A stretch of DNA of 64,000 bases from an uncultured Burkholderiales bacterium (lineage in GTDB: Bacteria > Pseudomonadota > Gammaproteobacteria > Burkholderiales > Burkholderiaceae_C). A program made the position numbers and the translations under genes. The notes below the pieces were generated by a model. That model made no database searches, had not been told where the DNA came from, and worked only from the letters and a program-made list of their open reading frames with translations. Below, piece by piece: positions 17,140 to 25,997 of the stretch. The first letter of the stretch is position 1, and each line of letters starts with the position of its first letter. The stretch spans positions 1 to 64,000 of the forward strand of contig CAIKVH010000086.1 in the NCBI GenBank assembly GCA_903830725.1, given 5' to 3'.

Positions 17140-18087
17140 TTATTTATGTAAGGGTTCGACATAGGGGTGCGTTCGCCTCCAGTGCCTAGCAATATCTATT
17201 CTGCGGCATACCCAGACCCTATCCTTATTTGCAATGTGGTCAAGAAAACGTTGCAAGGCGATGATGCGCCCAGGTCGTCCAAGAAGTCTGCAGTGCATAC
17301 CCACACTCATCATTTTTGGCGTCTCCAGACCCTCTTCGTATAAAACATCAAAGGTATCGCGCAGGTAGGTATAAAAATCTTCACCCTGTGAGAATCCTTG
17401 GGGAAGAGCAAATCTCATATCGTTTACATCAAGCGTGTAGGGCACGATTAGGTGCGGAAGGACTTCACCGGAAGTTTTGCGCACTTTCATCCAAAACGGC
17501 AGGTCATCCCCGTAATAATCACTGTCGTACTCAAAGCCGCCATGATCAAGAACCAGTCGTCTCGTCCTTGGGCTATCCCTGCCGGTGTACCAACCCAGGG
17601 GGGCCTGCCCCGTTAATTTTTTAATGATTTCCGCGCCTTTTGAGATATGTTCTCGTTCTTGTTCCTCGGGCATATCCTGGTAGTGAACCCACTTCCAACT
17701 GTGACACGCTATTTCATGTCCAAGTTCCCCAAACGCTTGAGTCACATCGGGGCAACGCTCAAGGGCAGAGCTCACTCCAAATACGGTTAGAGGTAGATTC
17801 CTTTTTTCGAACTCTTTAAGTATTCGCCAAACTCCGACCCTAGAGCCATACTCGTAAATACCCTCCATACTTAGGTGTCTGTCCTCAAATGCAGGTGGAT
17901 TGAACATTTCGGATAAGAATTGCTCGCTGGCGCGGTCACCATGTAAAACACTGTTCTCCCCCCCTTCCTCGAAGTTGAGAACAAACTGCACAGCGACTCG
18001 GGCACCTCCTGGCCATTTTGGATCAGGCGGGTGCGCTCCGTATCCCTTAAGGTCTCTTGGGTAGGGTAGGGTAGTGTCGTATGTCAT
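17140..18087 (-). CDS. puuE: allantoinase, polysaccharide-deacetylase type
   Basis: Hydrolyses allantoin to allantoate; metal-independent PuuE family with a NodB-like fold, 315 residues, as in Pseudomonas PuuE. Family features: YPRDLKGYGAHPPDPKWPGGARVAVQF near the start, FVLNFEEGGE, GHEIACHSWKWVHYQDM and YTGRDSPRTRRLV. It is first in the minus-strand run and diverges from uraH over an 84-bp gap that holds a 16-bp palindrome. Confidence 0.94.
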   Translation of the reverse strand: MTYDTTLPYPRDLKGYGAHPPDPKWPGGARVAVQFVLNFEEGGENSVLHGDRASEQFLSEMFNPPAFEDRHLSMEGIYEYGSRVGVWRILKEFEKRNLPLTVFGVSSALERCPDVTQAFGELGHEIACHSWKWVHYQDMPEEQEREHISKGAEIIKKLTGQAPLGWYTGRDSPRTRRLVLDHGGFEYDSDYYGDDLPFWMKVRKTSGEVLPHLIVPYTLDVNDMRFALPQGFSQGEDFYTYLRDTFDVLYEEGLETPKMMSVGMHCRLLGRPGRIIALQRFLDHIANKDRVWVCRRIDIARHWRRTHPYVEPLHK

Positions 18088-18108
18088 TTGAGTCGAGATT
18101 TTGTTAGA

Positions 18109-18124
18109 AAATTGTATACAATTT
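18109..18124. promoter_or_regulatory. 16-bp palindromic operator between puuE and uraH
   Basis: AAATTGTATACAATTT is a perfect inverted repeat centred in the divergent puuE/uraH promoter region, about 22 bp from the puuE ATG and 48 bp from the uraH ATG. The core ATTGT-AT-ACAAT resembles operators of GntR-family (FCD subgroup) regulators. The same core with GC in the centre lies upstream of 22302. Confidence 0.6.
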
Positions 18125-18171
18125 CTGAGGGAATATGCTCTACTAACGCTATATTTGAAAGTTTAAATCCA

Positions 18172-18531
18172 ATGGGCTTGAGTACACACGTATTAGACAC
18201 TATGCACGGTTGTCCTGCCAAAGGCATGGAGGTGTCTTTGTTTAGCCAAGAAAGTGATTTGGGGGAGTTTAAGCTGATGAAGCGTTTTATTTTGAACGCT
18301 GACGGAAGAAACCCTGATGGTCTATTGGTAGAGCACGACAAGTTAGAGGCGAGACGCTACCGCTTGCAGTTTAATGTAGGCGAATATTTCGAGCTAAGGG
18401 GCGTGCAGCTAGAGAGCCCAACCTTCTTAGACATGGTGAATTTAGACTTTGGTGTTTCTCGTCCCCTGGAACATTATCATGTACCGTTGTTAGTGAGTCC
18501 TTGGAGTTACTCGACCTACAGGGGATCTTGA
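18172..18531 (+). CDS. uraH: 5-hydroxyisourate hydrolase
   Basis: Transthyretin-like enzyme that hydrolyses 5-hydroxyisourate to OHCU. From ATG 18172 the protein is about 119 residues, the family length, and starts MGLSTHVLDTMHGCPAKGM. It ends with the diagnostic YRGS C-terminal motif. In-frame starts at 18088 would run over the operator and are rejected. No signal peptide is seen, so it should be cytosolic. It diverges from puuE and converges with the gene at 18574. Confidence 0.95.
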   Translation: MGLSTHVLDTMHGCPAKGMEVSLFSQESDLGEFKLMKRFILNADGRNPDGLLVEHDKLEARRYRLQFNVGEYFELRGVQLESPTFLDMVNLDFGVSRPLEHYHVPLLVSPWSYSTYRGS

Positions 18532-18553
18532 TAAATAGCTAATACAACCACCG

Positions 18554-18586
18554 AGGACAGTTTCCTAACTAAATTAGTCCTGTCCT
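18554..18586. terminator. hairpin between convergent uraH and the TonB-like gene
   Basis: AGGACAG (18554-18560) pairs with CTGTCCT (18580-18586), with a second inner pairing ACTAA-A-TTAGT. It overlaps the last codons of the minus-strand gene at 18574. Lacking a strong T-run, it is a possible bidirectional terminator. Confidence 0.45.
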
Positions 18587-19062
18587 TCTGTAAGGCTAAG
18601 AAGCTGAAACCTCCCACTTTTATGCCATAACCAGGTTTCAGTAAAAACAACCGATTCCCCCTTTAGTCCGATGGGATAGGGCGCAGCTGAGCGAAGGGTA
18701 CGCTCGATCTCTTGCATTACATCGGGAGCATGCGACGGGGCTCGGTTCCATTTTATGTTTCTAATCTCGCCCGTGCCGTTCAACTGAATCTCAACAACAC
18801 CAACTGCTTTCAGTAGGGGAGGCATGCGGCCTGTGTAGACCTTTTCAGTGTTTAATTTATAGATATGCTGAGCAGCACGAACGCGGTATTGCTCGCGGTT
18901 GATAGGGCTTTGGAGCAAAGGGTTCAAAGATGAACGTGAGTCCTCAAGACTCGCAATTTTTAAATCCCCTTCAGCGGCTAAACATACGGGCGTGTATGCA
19001 AAGGCTCCAAGCGCTAGAGCGGTTGAAAGTGTGAATTTGGGGATAGAAAAGTAATTAAACAT
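18574..19062 (-). CDS. secreted protein with a TonB C-terminal-like domain
   Basis: 162 residues with a signal peptide (cleavage near CLAAEG), so probably periplasmic. Residues about 80-135 (GVVEIQLNGTGEIRNIKWNR..., then IERTLRSAAPYP) resemble the TonB C-terminal fold: a beta strand, a turn, and the IxRAxxxAAPFP-like helix end. It lacks the long proline-rich linker and membrane anchor of true TonB, so it is a TonB-domain protein of unknown role. It lies alone between uraH and puuD. Confidence 0.65.
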   Translation of the reverse strand: MFNYFSIPKFTLSTALALGAFAYTPVCLAAEGDLKIASLEDSRSSLNPLLQSPINREQYRVRAAQHIYKLNTEKVYTGRMPPLLKAVGVVEIQLNGTGEIRNIKWNRAPSHAPDVMQEIERTLRSAAPYPIGLKGESVVFTETWLWHKSGRFQLLSLTEGQD

Positions 19063-19440
19063 GTTGAATCCGATTGGTATTGAATAATCGGTACGTAAAC
19101 GATAGACTTTAATTAAGATGTTTTAATGAAATCCTAGGCTTTAAAGGAGGAGGGTTTGGCTAGCTTTTTCAACATGTTGATCTAATTGAAAAGTATTTAT
19201 AACTGAGGTCTTCCCTAGGGTCTATATCTGGGTAATACTTTGTGATCTGTATTGACCTTTTGAAGGCGACAAAGGGATACATAAATTTAGGTACACTTGT
19301 AGATAAATAGTCGTAGCGGGGTCGCAAAAGCGTGCAGCACGGCAGATTCAACCTTCACAGCCTCCGCAGTGGTGATGGGAAATTGCAGTCATAGACTCAT
19401 CATGGAGCAGATCACTTAGAGTGATTTGAAACACACATAT
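19063..19440. other. 378-bp gap upstream of puuD
   Basis: No convincing gene. It should hold the promoters of the TonB-like gene (minus) and of puuD (plus). An 11-bp palindrome CGTGC-A-GCACG lies at about 19331-19341. I found no good sigma-54 element and no ATTGT-N2-ACAAT site. The short minus-strand frame at 19169-19351 has no family features. Confidence 0.6.
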
Positions 19441-20685
19441 ATGGAAGCGTATCTACTGGATTGGGCCAACCTTTTACTGCGTTGGCTTCACGTCATCACC
19501 GTCATTGCCTGGATAGGGTCGTCTTTTTACTTTGTATTTTTAGACAATAATTTAATCAAACCAACAGCATCTGACTTGAAAGAAAAGGGTGTTGACGGTG
19601 CTTTGTGGGCCGTGCACGGTGGGGGTTTTTATAACCCCCAAAAATACATGGTTGCGCCCAAATCCATTGACTCACATTTGCATTGGTTTTATTGGGAGGC
19701 CTACTCCACTTGGTTAAGCGGTTTTGCCCTCTTCACAGTTCTGTATCTTTGGAATGCAGGTAGCTTCTTGGTTGATAAATCCTTGATGTCTTGGTCCCCG
19801 GTGCAGGCCGGGTTTGCAGCGATTGGATTTTTAGTCGGATTTTGGTTAATTTATGACTGCGTATGCAGGTGGTTTGGATTTAAAGAAAAATCAGAGCTCT
19901 ATATTGGCATTGCAATGCTTGTCGTTGTTGGTGCTTTTACAGTCGTGTCTACATCCCTCTTTCCAGGACGTGCTGCGTTTTTGATAGTCGGTGCATCAAT
20001 TGCTACCACTATGAGTGCAAATGTGTTTTTTTGGATCATTCCTGGTCAAAAGACTGTCGTGAAAGTGATGACCTCCGGCGAGTCCTATAACCCAGAAGAT
20101 TTAGCAATATTTGGCAAACGCGGCAAGCAAAGAAGTGTACATAACACCTACTTTACGCTACCTGTGCTCTTTGCGATGCTCTCTAATCACTATCATTTTT
20201 TATACGCAAATGCGCATCCAGCAGCGGTGCTCTTTGGCATGATGTTATGCGGCGCTTTGATTCGTCAGTATTTTGTTCAAATGCATGCCCACCACAATCA
20301 ACGCGCTAAGCATCCCTGGCCATTCGCAGTTTTGGGTGTTATTGGCATATTTGTCTTCATTTATGCATTGAGACCCGATATAAAAGAACCCTCTGCTGAG
20401 ACAGCTCAGACCTTGAACAATGCCGTGACGTACTCACAGGTTCAACCTATTCTTCAGCAACGCTGTTATACCTGTCACGGCTCTCAGATGCAGATGAAAA
20501 ATGTGAGGCTTGATGCGCCAGAGTTGGTCGAGAAGAATGCGCAAAATATCTATCAGCAAGCCGTACTTCTAAAGCAAATGCCTATGAATAATGCTACTGG
20601 CATTACAGAAGAAGAGCGAGCTACGATTGGGCGTTGGTTTAATTCGGGGGCAGATGTAAAACACCTCACAAGTCTAGGTAAGTGA
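19441..20685 (+). CDS. puuD: membrane-bound urate oxidase (urate hydroxylase) with cytochrome c domain
   Basis: Oxidises urate to 5-hydroxyisourate at the inner membrane. The first ~320 residues form the PuuD membrane domain (MEAYLLDWANLLLRWLHVITVIAWIGSSFYF in the first two helices, then HGGGFYNPQKY, SHLHWFYWEAYSTWLSG, MSANVFFWIIPGQK). The last ~85 residues are a class I cytochrome c with CYTCHG heme site and a distal Met in QMPMNN. Electrons should pass to the respiratory chain rather than produce peroxide. ATG 19441 matches the usual family start; an in-frame TTG lies 15 bp upstream. About 414 residues. Confidence 0.93.
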   Translation: MEAYLLDWANLLLRWLHVITVIAWIGSSFYFVFLDNNLIKPTASDLKEKGVDGALWAVHGGGFYNPQKYMVAPKSIDSHLHWFYWEAYSTWLSGFALFTVLYLWNAGSFLVDKSLMSWSPVQAGFAAIGFLVGFWLIYDCVCRWFGFKEKSELYIGIAMLVVVGAFTVVSTSLFPGRAAFLIVGASIATTMSANVFFWIIPGQKTVVKVMTSGESYNPEDLAIFGKRGKQRSVHNTYFTLPVLFAMLSNHYHFLYANAHPAAVLFGMMLCGALIRQYFVQMHAHHNQRAKHPWPFAVLGVIGIFVFIYALRPDIKEPSAETAQTLNNAVTYSQVQPILQQRCYTCHGSQMQMKNVRLDAPELVEKNAQNIYQQAVLLKQMPMNNATGITEEERATIGRWFNSGADVKHLTSLGK

Positions 20686-20716
20686 TACATCGTCGCTGAA
20701 TTTTTTAGTAGTTCAA

Positions 20717-22117
20717 TCAACGAGCAGTATTTGCTAGCATGCCTGCCAAAAGATTGTGGCGCTCAACCAGGGGCTCGACATCAAAGGGTGTAAAACGACC
20801 CTCTCGCACCAAGGCGCGCCCATTCACAATGGTGTAATCTGCAGGTGAACTCGAGCAAAGTAGCAAGGCGCCTATGGGGTCATGCACTGCTGCTCCAGCC
20901 ATAGACAGGGTGTCGGTTCTAAACATTGCAAAGTCCGCGCAGTACCCCACCTGGATTCGCCCAATATCATTTCTGCCGAGCACCTGTGCGCCTCCCCTGG
21001 TCGCAACTTTCAATGCGTCACGAGGCGTCATCTCTGATGGACCTATATCACAGCCCATAGGCTCTAAAGCTTTGGATACGCGTGCAAGTAGCATGGCTTG
21101 TCTTGCTTCATTCAAAATGTTTGCTGCGTCGTTACTCGCACTCCCGTCAACGCCTAGCCCAACTGGAACGCCTGCATTGATGAGTTTACGAAGAGGCAAA
21201 ATGCCACTAGAAAGACGCATATTGCTACAAGGGCAGTGTGCAACGCCTGTTCTGCTTTTGGCAAAAAGGTAAGTGCCTTCTGTGTCCAATTTAACGCAGT
21301 GAGCGTGCCATACATCCTCACCCACCCAGCCAAGTTCCTCAGCGTACTGGGCTGGAGTGCAGTTGAAATGCTCTTTTGTATAAAGCACGTCATGGTCATT
21401 TTCTGCGAGATGGGTATGCAACCTTACCCCGAAGTTTCTTGCTAGGAGCGCGGACTCTCGCATCAAATCTTTACTCACAGTAAAGGGGGAGCAAGGTGCA
21501 ACCGCAATTTGTAGCAAGGAGCCGTGCTTTGCGTTGTGCCAGGTTTCGATAAGCCTTTGTGTTTCCTTCAATATGAACCTTTCGTCTTCCACAACACTGT
21601 CGGGAGGTAGCCCGCCTTTGCTTTGTCCTACGCTCATACTTCCCCTGGTCGCTGTAAAACGAATCCCGGTTAACTGGGCTGCTTGTATGCTGTCCTCTAA
21701 GTTGACACCGTTAGGGTAGATGTACAGATGATCACTGGTGGTTGTACAACCGGACATAAGCAGTTCAATCATTGCGACTTGATTGGATACGCGCACCATC
21801 TCCGGTGTGAGGCCAGCCCATATGGGATAGAGCCCCTTCAGCCATGAAAATAGCTCTGAGCTTTGCACCTGGGGGATAGCGCGCGTTAGAGACTGGACCA
21901 TATGGTGATGGGTATTGACCATTCCAGGAATCACGACATGCTTGGTAGCATCAATGACCTCATCTACGCTACTTAGCAAATGTGAAATGTTCTCTGAGGC
22001 GGAGAAAATTTGCTTGATCACACCGTCCTCTATCAAAATTGAGGCACCCCGTAACTCAGTGTCTGAGTCATCTTGAGTGGCAATGCAATTGGCGCGGTGT
22101 ATGAGTAAAGTGGTCAT
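20717..22117 (-). CDS. 8-oxoguanine deaminase (amidohydrolase family)
   Basis: Predicted to deaminate 8-oxoguanine to urate, feeding PuuD. 466 residues, amidohydrolase fold: metal site NTHHHMVQSLTRAIPQ, then HTHLAENDHDV, WHAHCVKLD and GLGVDGSASND. The HHHM-QSLTRA and LYPIWAGLTPEMV stretches recall the Pseudomonas 8-oxoguanine deaminase PA0142. Other members of this group act on chlorotriazines or SAH, but the neighbouring urate pathway favours 8-oxoguanine. It converges with puuD (31 bp apart) and diverges from the tartrate-dehydrogenase-like gene. Confidence 0.85.
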   Translation of the reverse strand: MTTLLIHRANCIATQDDSDTELRGASILIEDGVIKQIFSASENISHLLSSVDEVIDATKHVVIPGMVNTHHHMVQSLTRAIPQVQSSELFSWLKGLYPIWAGLTPEMVRVSNQVAMIELLMSGCTTTSDHLYIYPNGVNLEDSIQAAQLTGIRFTATRGSMSVGQSKGGLPPDSVVEDERFILKETQRLIETWHNAKHGSLLQIAVAPCSPFTVSKDLMRESALLARNFGVRLHTHLAENDHDVLYTKEHFNCTPAQYAEELGWVGEDVWHAHCVKLDTEGTYLFAKSRTGVAHCPCSNMRLSSGILPLRKLINAGVPVGLGVDGSASNDAANILNEARQAMLLARVSKALEPMGCDIGPSEMTPRDALKVATRGGAQVLGRNDIGRIQVGYCADFAMFRTDTLSMAGAAVHDPIGALLLCSSSPADYTIVNGRALVREGRFTPFDVEPLVERHNLLAGMLANTAR

Positions 22118-22254
22118 TTCATTTCAATTTTTTAAATACCCTGTGAGTATAGTTAAGGCAAAGCGCCAATTGGACAAGGAGAGACCTAACCTGACAAATT
22201 CCTTAGGGTAATTCACCCTCATTTGTTTTGTCTAAACCGTTTCGGTCGTCCAAA

Positions 22255-22266
22255 ATTGTGCACAAT
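22255..22266. promoter_or_regulatory. 12-bp palindromic operator upstream of the tartrate-dehydrogenase-like gene
   Basis: ATTGTGCACAAT, a perfect inverted repeat whose half-sites equal those of the puuE/uraH operator (ATTGT and ACAAT, two central bases different). It lies 35 bp upstream of the ATG at 22302. A further inverted repeat AGGGT-AATTC-ACCCT is at 22205-22219. Confidence 0.55.
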
Positions 22267-22301
22267 GAAGAGGTTTGAAATCAGAAAAATAAAGGTGTTA
22301 T

Positions 22302-23372
22302 ATGAAAGTTTACAAAATCGCCTGTATCCCCGGGGACGGTATTGGTCAAGAGGTTGTCCCTGCTGGTGAGGAGGTTTTGAAAGTACTTGCAAATGAGCAG
22401 GGCAAATTTCAATTTGATTTTGAAACTTTCATGTGGGGCGGGGACTGGTACAGAAAACATGGTGAGATGATGCCTGCCAATGGATTGGAGGCGCTTAAAA
22501 ATAAAGATGCCATTCTTTTCGGATCAGCGGGTGACCCTCATATTCCAGACCACATTACGCTTTGGGGGTTAAGGCTTAAGATCTGTCAGGGCTTTGATCA
22601 ATACGCAAACGTCAGACCCACGAGAATTTTGCCCGGCATTGATGCCCCCCTGAAGCGCTGTCGCGTTGAAGATCTTGACTGGGTGATTGTTCGCGAGAAT
22701 TCAGAGGGCGAATACGCCGGAGTGGGCGGTCGCGTGCACCAAGGGCATCCAATCGAGATTGCCACCGACGTTTCTGTTCTAACCCGTGTTGGCGTAGAGC
22801 GTGTGATTCGTTATGCTTTCAAACTCGCGCAGTCAAGACCTAAAAAACATTTAACAGTTGTGACCAAATCTAACGCTCAGCGTCACGCAATGGTCATGTG
22901 GGATGAGATTGCTGTTCAGGTTTCAAAAGAGTTTCCTGACGTGAAATGGGATAAAGAGTTGGTAGACGCAATGACGGCTCGCATGGTGAATCGACCGTCA
23001 ACACTGGACACAGTTGTTGCAACTAACCTTCACGGCGATATTTTGACCGATCTTGCTGCTGCTTTAGCCGGTAGTTTGGGCATCGCTCCAACGGGCAATA
23101 TCGATCCAGAGAGACGTTATCCGAGTATGTTTGAGCCTATTCATGGATCTGCATTTGATATCATGGGAAAGGGGCTTGCCAACCCTATCGGCACTTTTTG
23201 GAGTTGCGTGATGTTGCTTGAACATTTAGGCGAAGCGCAAGCGGCCTCAGTACTTATGAAAGCCATCGAGCAAGTGACGGCTAATAAAACTTTGCACACG
23301 GGTGACTTGGGTGGCTCAGCGATGACCAAAGACGTGACTCGCGCAGTGTGCGAAATTTTAAAAACAAAGTAA
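22302..23372 (+). CDS. tartrate dehydrogenase/decarboxylase-like (isopropylmalate dehydrogenase family)
   Basis: NAD-dependent beta-decarboxylating dehydrogenase, 356 residues. Family features: IPGDGIGQEVVPAG at the start, IVRENSEGEYAGVGGR, TNLHGDILTDLAAALAGSLG (metal Asp) and EPIHGSAFDIMGKGLANPIG. The GGDWYRKHGEMMPANG and FGSAGDPHIPDHITLWGLRL segments are as in tartrate dehydrogenases (TtuC/YeaU). These act on tartrate, D-malate and related acids and can yield glycerate. It is followed by a Bug protein and glycerate 2-kinase, the tartrate-utilisation arrangement. Whether tartrate or a purine-derived C2/C4 acid is the true substrate is open. Confidence 0.88.
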   Translation: MKVYKIACIPGDGIGQEVVPAGEEVLKVLANEQGKFQFDFETFMWGGDWYRKHGEMMPANGLEALKNKDAILFGSAGDPHIPDHITLWGLRLKICQGFDQYANVRPTRILPGIDAPLKRCRVEDLDWVIVRENSEGEYAGVGGRVHQGHPIEIATDVSVLTRVGVERVIRYAFKLAQSRPKKHLTVVTKSNAQRHAMVMWDEIAVQVSKEFPDVKWDKELVDAMTARMVNRPSTLDTVVATNLHGDILTDLAAALAGSLGIAPTGNIDPERRYPSMFEPIHGSAFDIMGKGLANPIGTFWSCVMLLEHLGEAQAASVLMKAIEQVTANKTLHTGDLGGSAMTKDVTRAVCEILKTK

Positions 23373-23433
23373 GTCAAAATATTTTCTACTCATGCCCTAT
23401 TCTTTTGATGAGCCTCTAAATTGGAGTTTCTAA

Positions 23434-24444
23434 ATGAGATTTAATACGTGCATACTCAATAAAGTGTGGACCGCTGCGATTCACTTTGGAATGATTGTGG
23501 TTCCTGTGTTTTCATTAACATTCAGCACCCTCTCAAGCGCAGACAATTCGCAGTATTGTCCCGATAAAAATCTTCAATACTGGCAAGCCTTTCCACCGGG
23601 TGGTGAGTCAGATTTATCGGCCAGGCATCAACAAGTTTTGATCAAGAAGAAGTGTCCCAACATAGAGACCATCATTCAGTACAAAGCTGGAGCGGGCGGG
23701 GCACTCATGTGGTCACAGATGAACTCACTGGCGGGGGATGGGCTCAATGTTGTTGGAATCAATTTCCCCCATATCGTCTTTCAGCCTATTGAGGGTACGG
23801 TTCAATACAAGACAAGCGATATAACCCCAGTCTTTTGGTTTCACTACACGCCCGATATTTTGGTGGTGCCGGTGAATAGCCCTTACAAAACATTCGCAGA
23901 TTTTATTGCTGCCGCCAAAAAAGACCCCTCAAGTATCTCTGTAGGCGGATCTGGGCTCAACTCTGCAAATCATGCAGCGCATGAACGCTTAGATGTTTCA
24001 TTTGGTATTAAAACCACGTATATTCCATTCAAAGGAACCGGGGATATGACCACTTCTTTGCTGGGCAGTCAGGTCGACTCTGCGATGACCTATACACCTT
24101 TTGCAATTAATAACAAAGGACGTGTGAGAGCGCTTGCGGTGGGCATGGAAAAGCGTCACCCCTTAATGCCTGATGTTCCAACTTTTAAAGAGTTGGGTGT
24201 CGCAACCTGGGTTGACGGCGCTTACAGGGGCATTGGTGTTCCAAAATCGACTTCCCCAGAGCAAATCAAAAAACTATCTCAGCTTTGGATGCAGATCAAC
24301 ACTGATCCCGAGATGAAAGAACTTGCATCAAAAAATGGCTTTGAGCTCATCAACATAGGTAGCGAACAAATGGATGCCTTCATGAAAGAACGCATTCAGT
24401 TGTACACCCAAGGGGCGTCCCTTTTAGGTTTGGGTAAGAAGTGA
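23434..24444 (+). CDS. Bug-family (TctC-like) periplasmic binding protein
   Basis: 336 residues, signal peptide (cleavage near SSADNS), then the tripartite tricarboxylate transporter receptor fold: YWQAFPPGGESDLSARH, IQYKAGAGGALMW, PFKGTGDMTTSLLGSQVD and GVATWVDGAYRGIGVP. No TctA/TctB membrane partners lie nearby, as is common for Bug proteins of Burkholderiales. Position between a tartrate-dehydrogenase-like enzyme and glycerate kinase suggests it binds a small hydroxy-acid. It overlaps the next gene by one base (TGATG). Confidence 0.88.
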   Translation: MRFNTCILNKVWTAAIHFGMIVVPVFSLTFSTLSSADNSQYCPDKNLQYWQAFPPGGESDLSARHQQVLIKKKCPNIETIIQYKAGAGGALMWSQMNSLAGDGLNVVGINFPHIVFQPIEGTVQYKTSDITPVFWFHYTPDILVVPVNSPYKTFADFIAAAKKDPSSISVGGSGLNSANHAAHERLDVSFGIKTTYIPFKGTGDMTTSLLGSQVDSAMTYTPFAINNKGRVRALAVGMEKRHPLMPDVPTFKELGVATWVDGAYRGIGVPKSTSPEQIKKLSQLWMQINTDPEMKELASKNGFELINIGSEQMDAFMKERIQLYTQGASLLGLGKK

Positions 24445-25832
24445 TGGAAACTGAATCTACTGAAATAAAAATTCTGCGAAATCTTTTTGATTGCGCAGTC
24501 AATGCCGCGTTACCTGCTAAAGCGCTTGACGGGATACTCCCTCAGCCCCCGAGGGGACGTACCTTAGTGATTGGAGCTGGTAAGGCGGCGGCATCTATGG
24601 CTTTGGCCTTAGACGATTTGTGGCCTGCGGATAAGCCCATGAGTGGGTTAGTTGTAACTCGGTATGGGCATATACCACCACGTTTACACGGTGCTAAAAA
24701 TAAAACCTCCCGAATCGAAATGCTTGAGGCCGCTCACCCCGTACCGGACCAGGCCGGAGTGGCTGCATCCGAGAGGATTCTAGCTTTGACCAAAGGACTC
24801 ACCTCAAGTGATCTGGTGATATGTCTGATTTCGGGTGGCGGGTCCTCCTTGCTCACATTACCCGCAATAGGTCTAAGACTTGAGGATAAAAAAGCCCTCA
24901 ATCAATCACTTTTAAAAAGCGGAGCCAACATTCATGAGATGAACTGTGTGAGGAAACATCTATCTCAAATTAAAGGGGGGAGGTTAGCGCTTGCCTGTGC
25001 CCCTGCGCAGTTAGTCTGTTTTGCGATTAGTGATGTTCCAGGGGATGATCCGTCAGTGATAGCTAGTGGACCGACTGTGGCAGATCCAACGACTTGTGCG
25101 GACGCACTTGCAATCTTAAAAAAATACAAGGTTGAATTGCCTACGGCAATACTTGAGTCTCTTGAGCGCGGTGAGTTGGAGACACCAAAGCCTGGCGATG
25201 CGTTTAGTCATTGTGAACCCGTTAGACTAATCGCCACACCTAAGCAGTCCCTAAAAGCGGCGGCTGAGTTGGCAGTTTCACTTGGATTTAACGCGTATAT
25301 CTTGTCCGATGAAATGGAGGGGGAGTCCAGCCAGGTTGCTAAGGTCCACGCGGCACTGGCCAAAGAAGTAGCGAAACAAAATGTCAATCAAACCGGCAAA
25401 TCAACCCCCTCGCACGGTTTAGGTAGCGGTTCATTTTGTGCATTCAAGCCGCCGTGTGTGATTTTGAGTGGGGGGGAGACAACGGTCACGATACATAAAA
25501 TAGATAAAACCAACGCTAATCAAAAAGAGGCCAAAGAGGGGCGGGGAGGGCGTGCTGGCGAATTTTGTTTAAGCTTGGCTAAAGAGCTTGAAGGACACCC
25601 TCAAATTTGGGCCTTAGCAGCTGATACGGACGGGATAGACGGAGTTGAGAGCAATGCAGGTGCCTTAGTGACCCCTAAAACTTTGCAAAAAGCTGTTGAG
25701 CTCGGCCTTAATACCTCCGATTTCCTTGCTAGACATGACTCTTTTACTTATTTTGAGGCCCTGGGAGATTTGGTTATTACGGGGCCAACTTACACGAATG
25801 TGAATGATTTCAGGGCGATATTGATTCGCTGA
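24444..25832 (+). CDS. glycerate 2-kinase (MOFRL family, TtuD/GckA-like)
   Basis: Phosphorylates D-glycerate to 2-phosphoglycerate. About 462 residues with the N-terminal DUF4147 domain (VIGAGKAAASMALALDD, LISGGGSSLLTLPA, VRKHLSQIKGGRLA, SDVPGDDPSVIASGPT) and a C-terminal MOFRL domain (VILSGGETTVTI, AADTDGIDGVESNAGA). Older annotations call these hydroxypyruvate reductase. The ATG at 24444 overlaps the preceding stop as TGATG; a GTG three bases earlier is the alternative. With the two upstream genes it makes a glycerate-assimilation operon. Confidence 0.9.
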   Translation: METESTEIKILRNLFDCAVNAALPAKALDGILPQPPRGRTLVIGAGKAAASMALALDDLWPADKPMSGLVVTRYGHIPPRLHGAKNKTSRIEMLEAAHPVPDQAGVAASERILALTKGLTSSDLVICLISGGGSSLLTLPAIGLRLEDKKALNQSLLKSGANIHEMNCVRKHLSQIKGGRLALACAPAQLVCFAISDVPGDDPSVIASGPTVADPTTCADALAILKKYKVELPTAILESLERGELETPKPGDAFSHCEPVRLIATPKQSLKAAAELAVSLGFNAYILSDEMEGESSQVAKVHAALAKEVAKQNVNQTGKSTPSHGLGSGSFCAFKPPCVILSGGETTVTIHKIDKTNANQKEAKEGRGGRAGEFCLSLAKELEGHPQIWALAADTDGIDGVESNAGALVTPKTLQKAVELGLNTSDFLARHDSFTYFEALGDLVITGPTYTNVNDFRAILIR

Positions 25833-25885
25833 TCAAGCACTCTACCGCGCTGAGCGTTTGGTCAGTCCCCTTAAAGTGCTAGAGT

Positions 25886-25901
25886 TGGCTTGAAAGTAGC
25901 T
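25886..25901 (+). promoter_or_regulatory. possible sigma-54-like element upstream of the purine ABC operon
   Basis: TGGCTTG-AAAG-TAGC-T matches the -24/-12 consensus at 8 of 11 defined bases with correct spacing (GG 25887-25888, GC 25899-25900). It is about 100 bp upstream of the ATPase ATG. No clear NtrC sites accompany it, so this is weaker than the other two. Confidence 0.35.
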
Positions 25902-25997
25902 TTAGGTAATCACATTCTTTTTTAACTTTTCACTTATGCCGATTGGTTTAAACTCCCCACTTGATCCCTTTACTTCATCCGACTTTCGCTTGTTCAT

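Noticed and set aside
21740-21751. GGTTGTACAACC palindrome resembling the purine operator
   Set aside because: Lies deep inside the 8-oxoguanine deaminase gene and has different outer bases.
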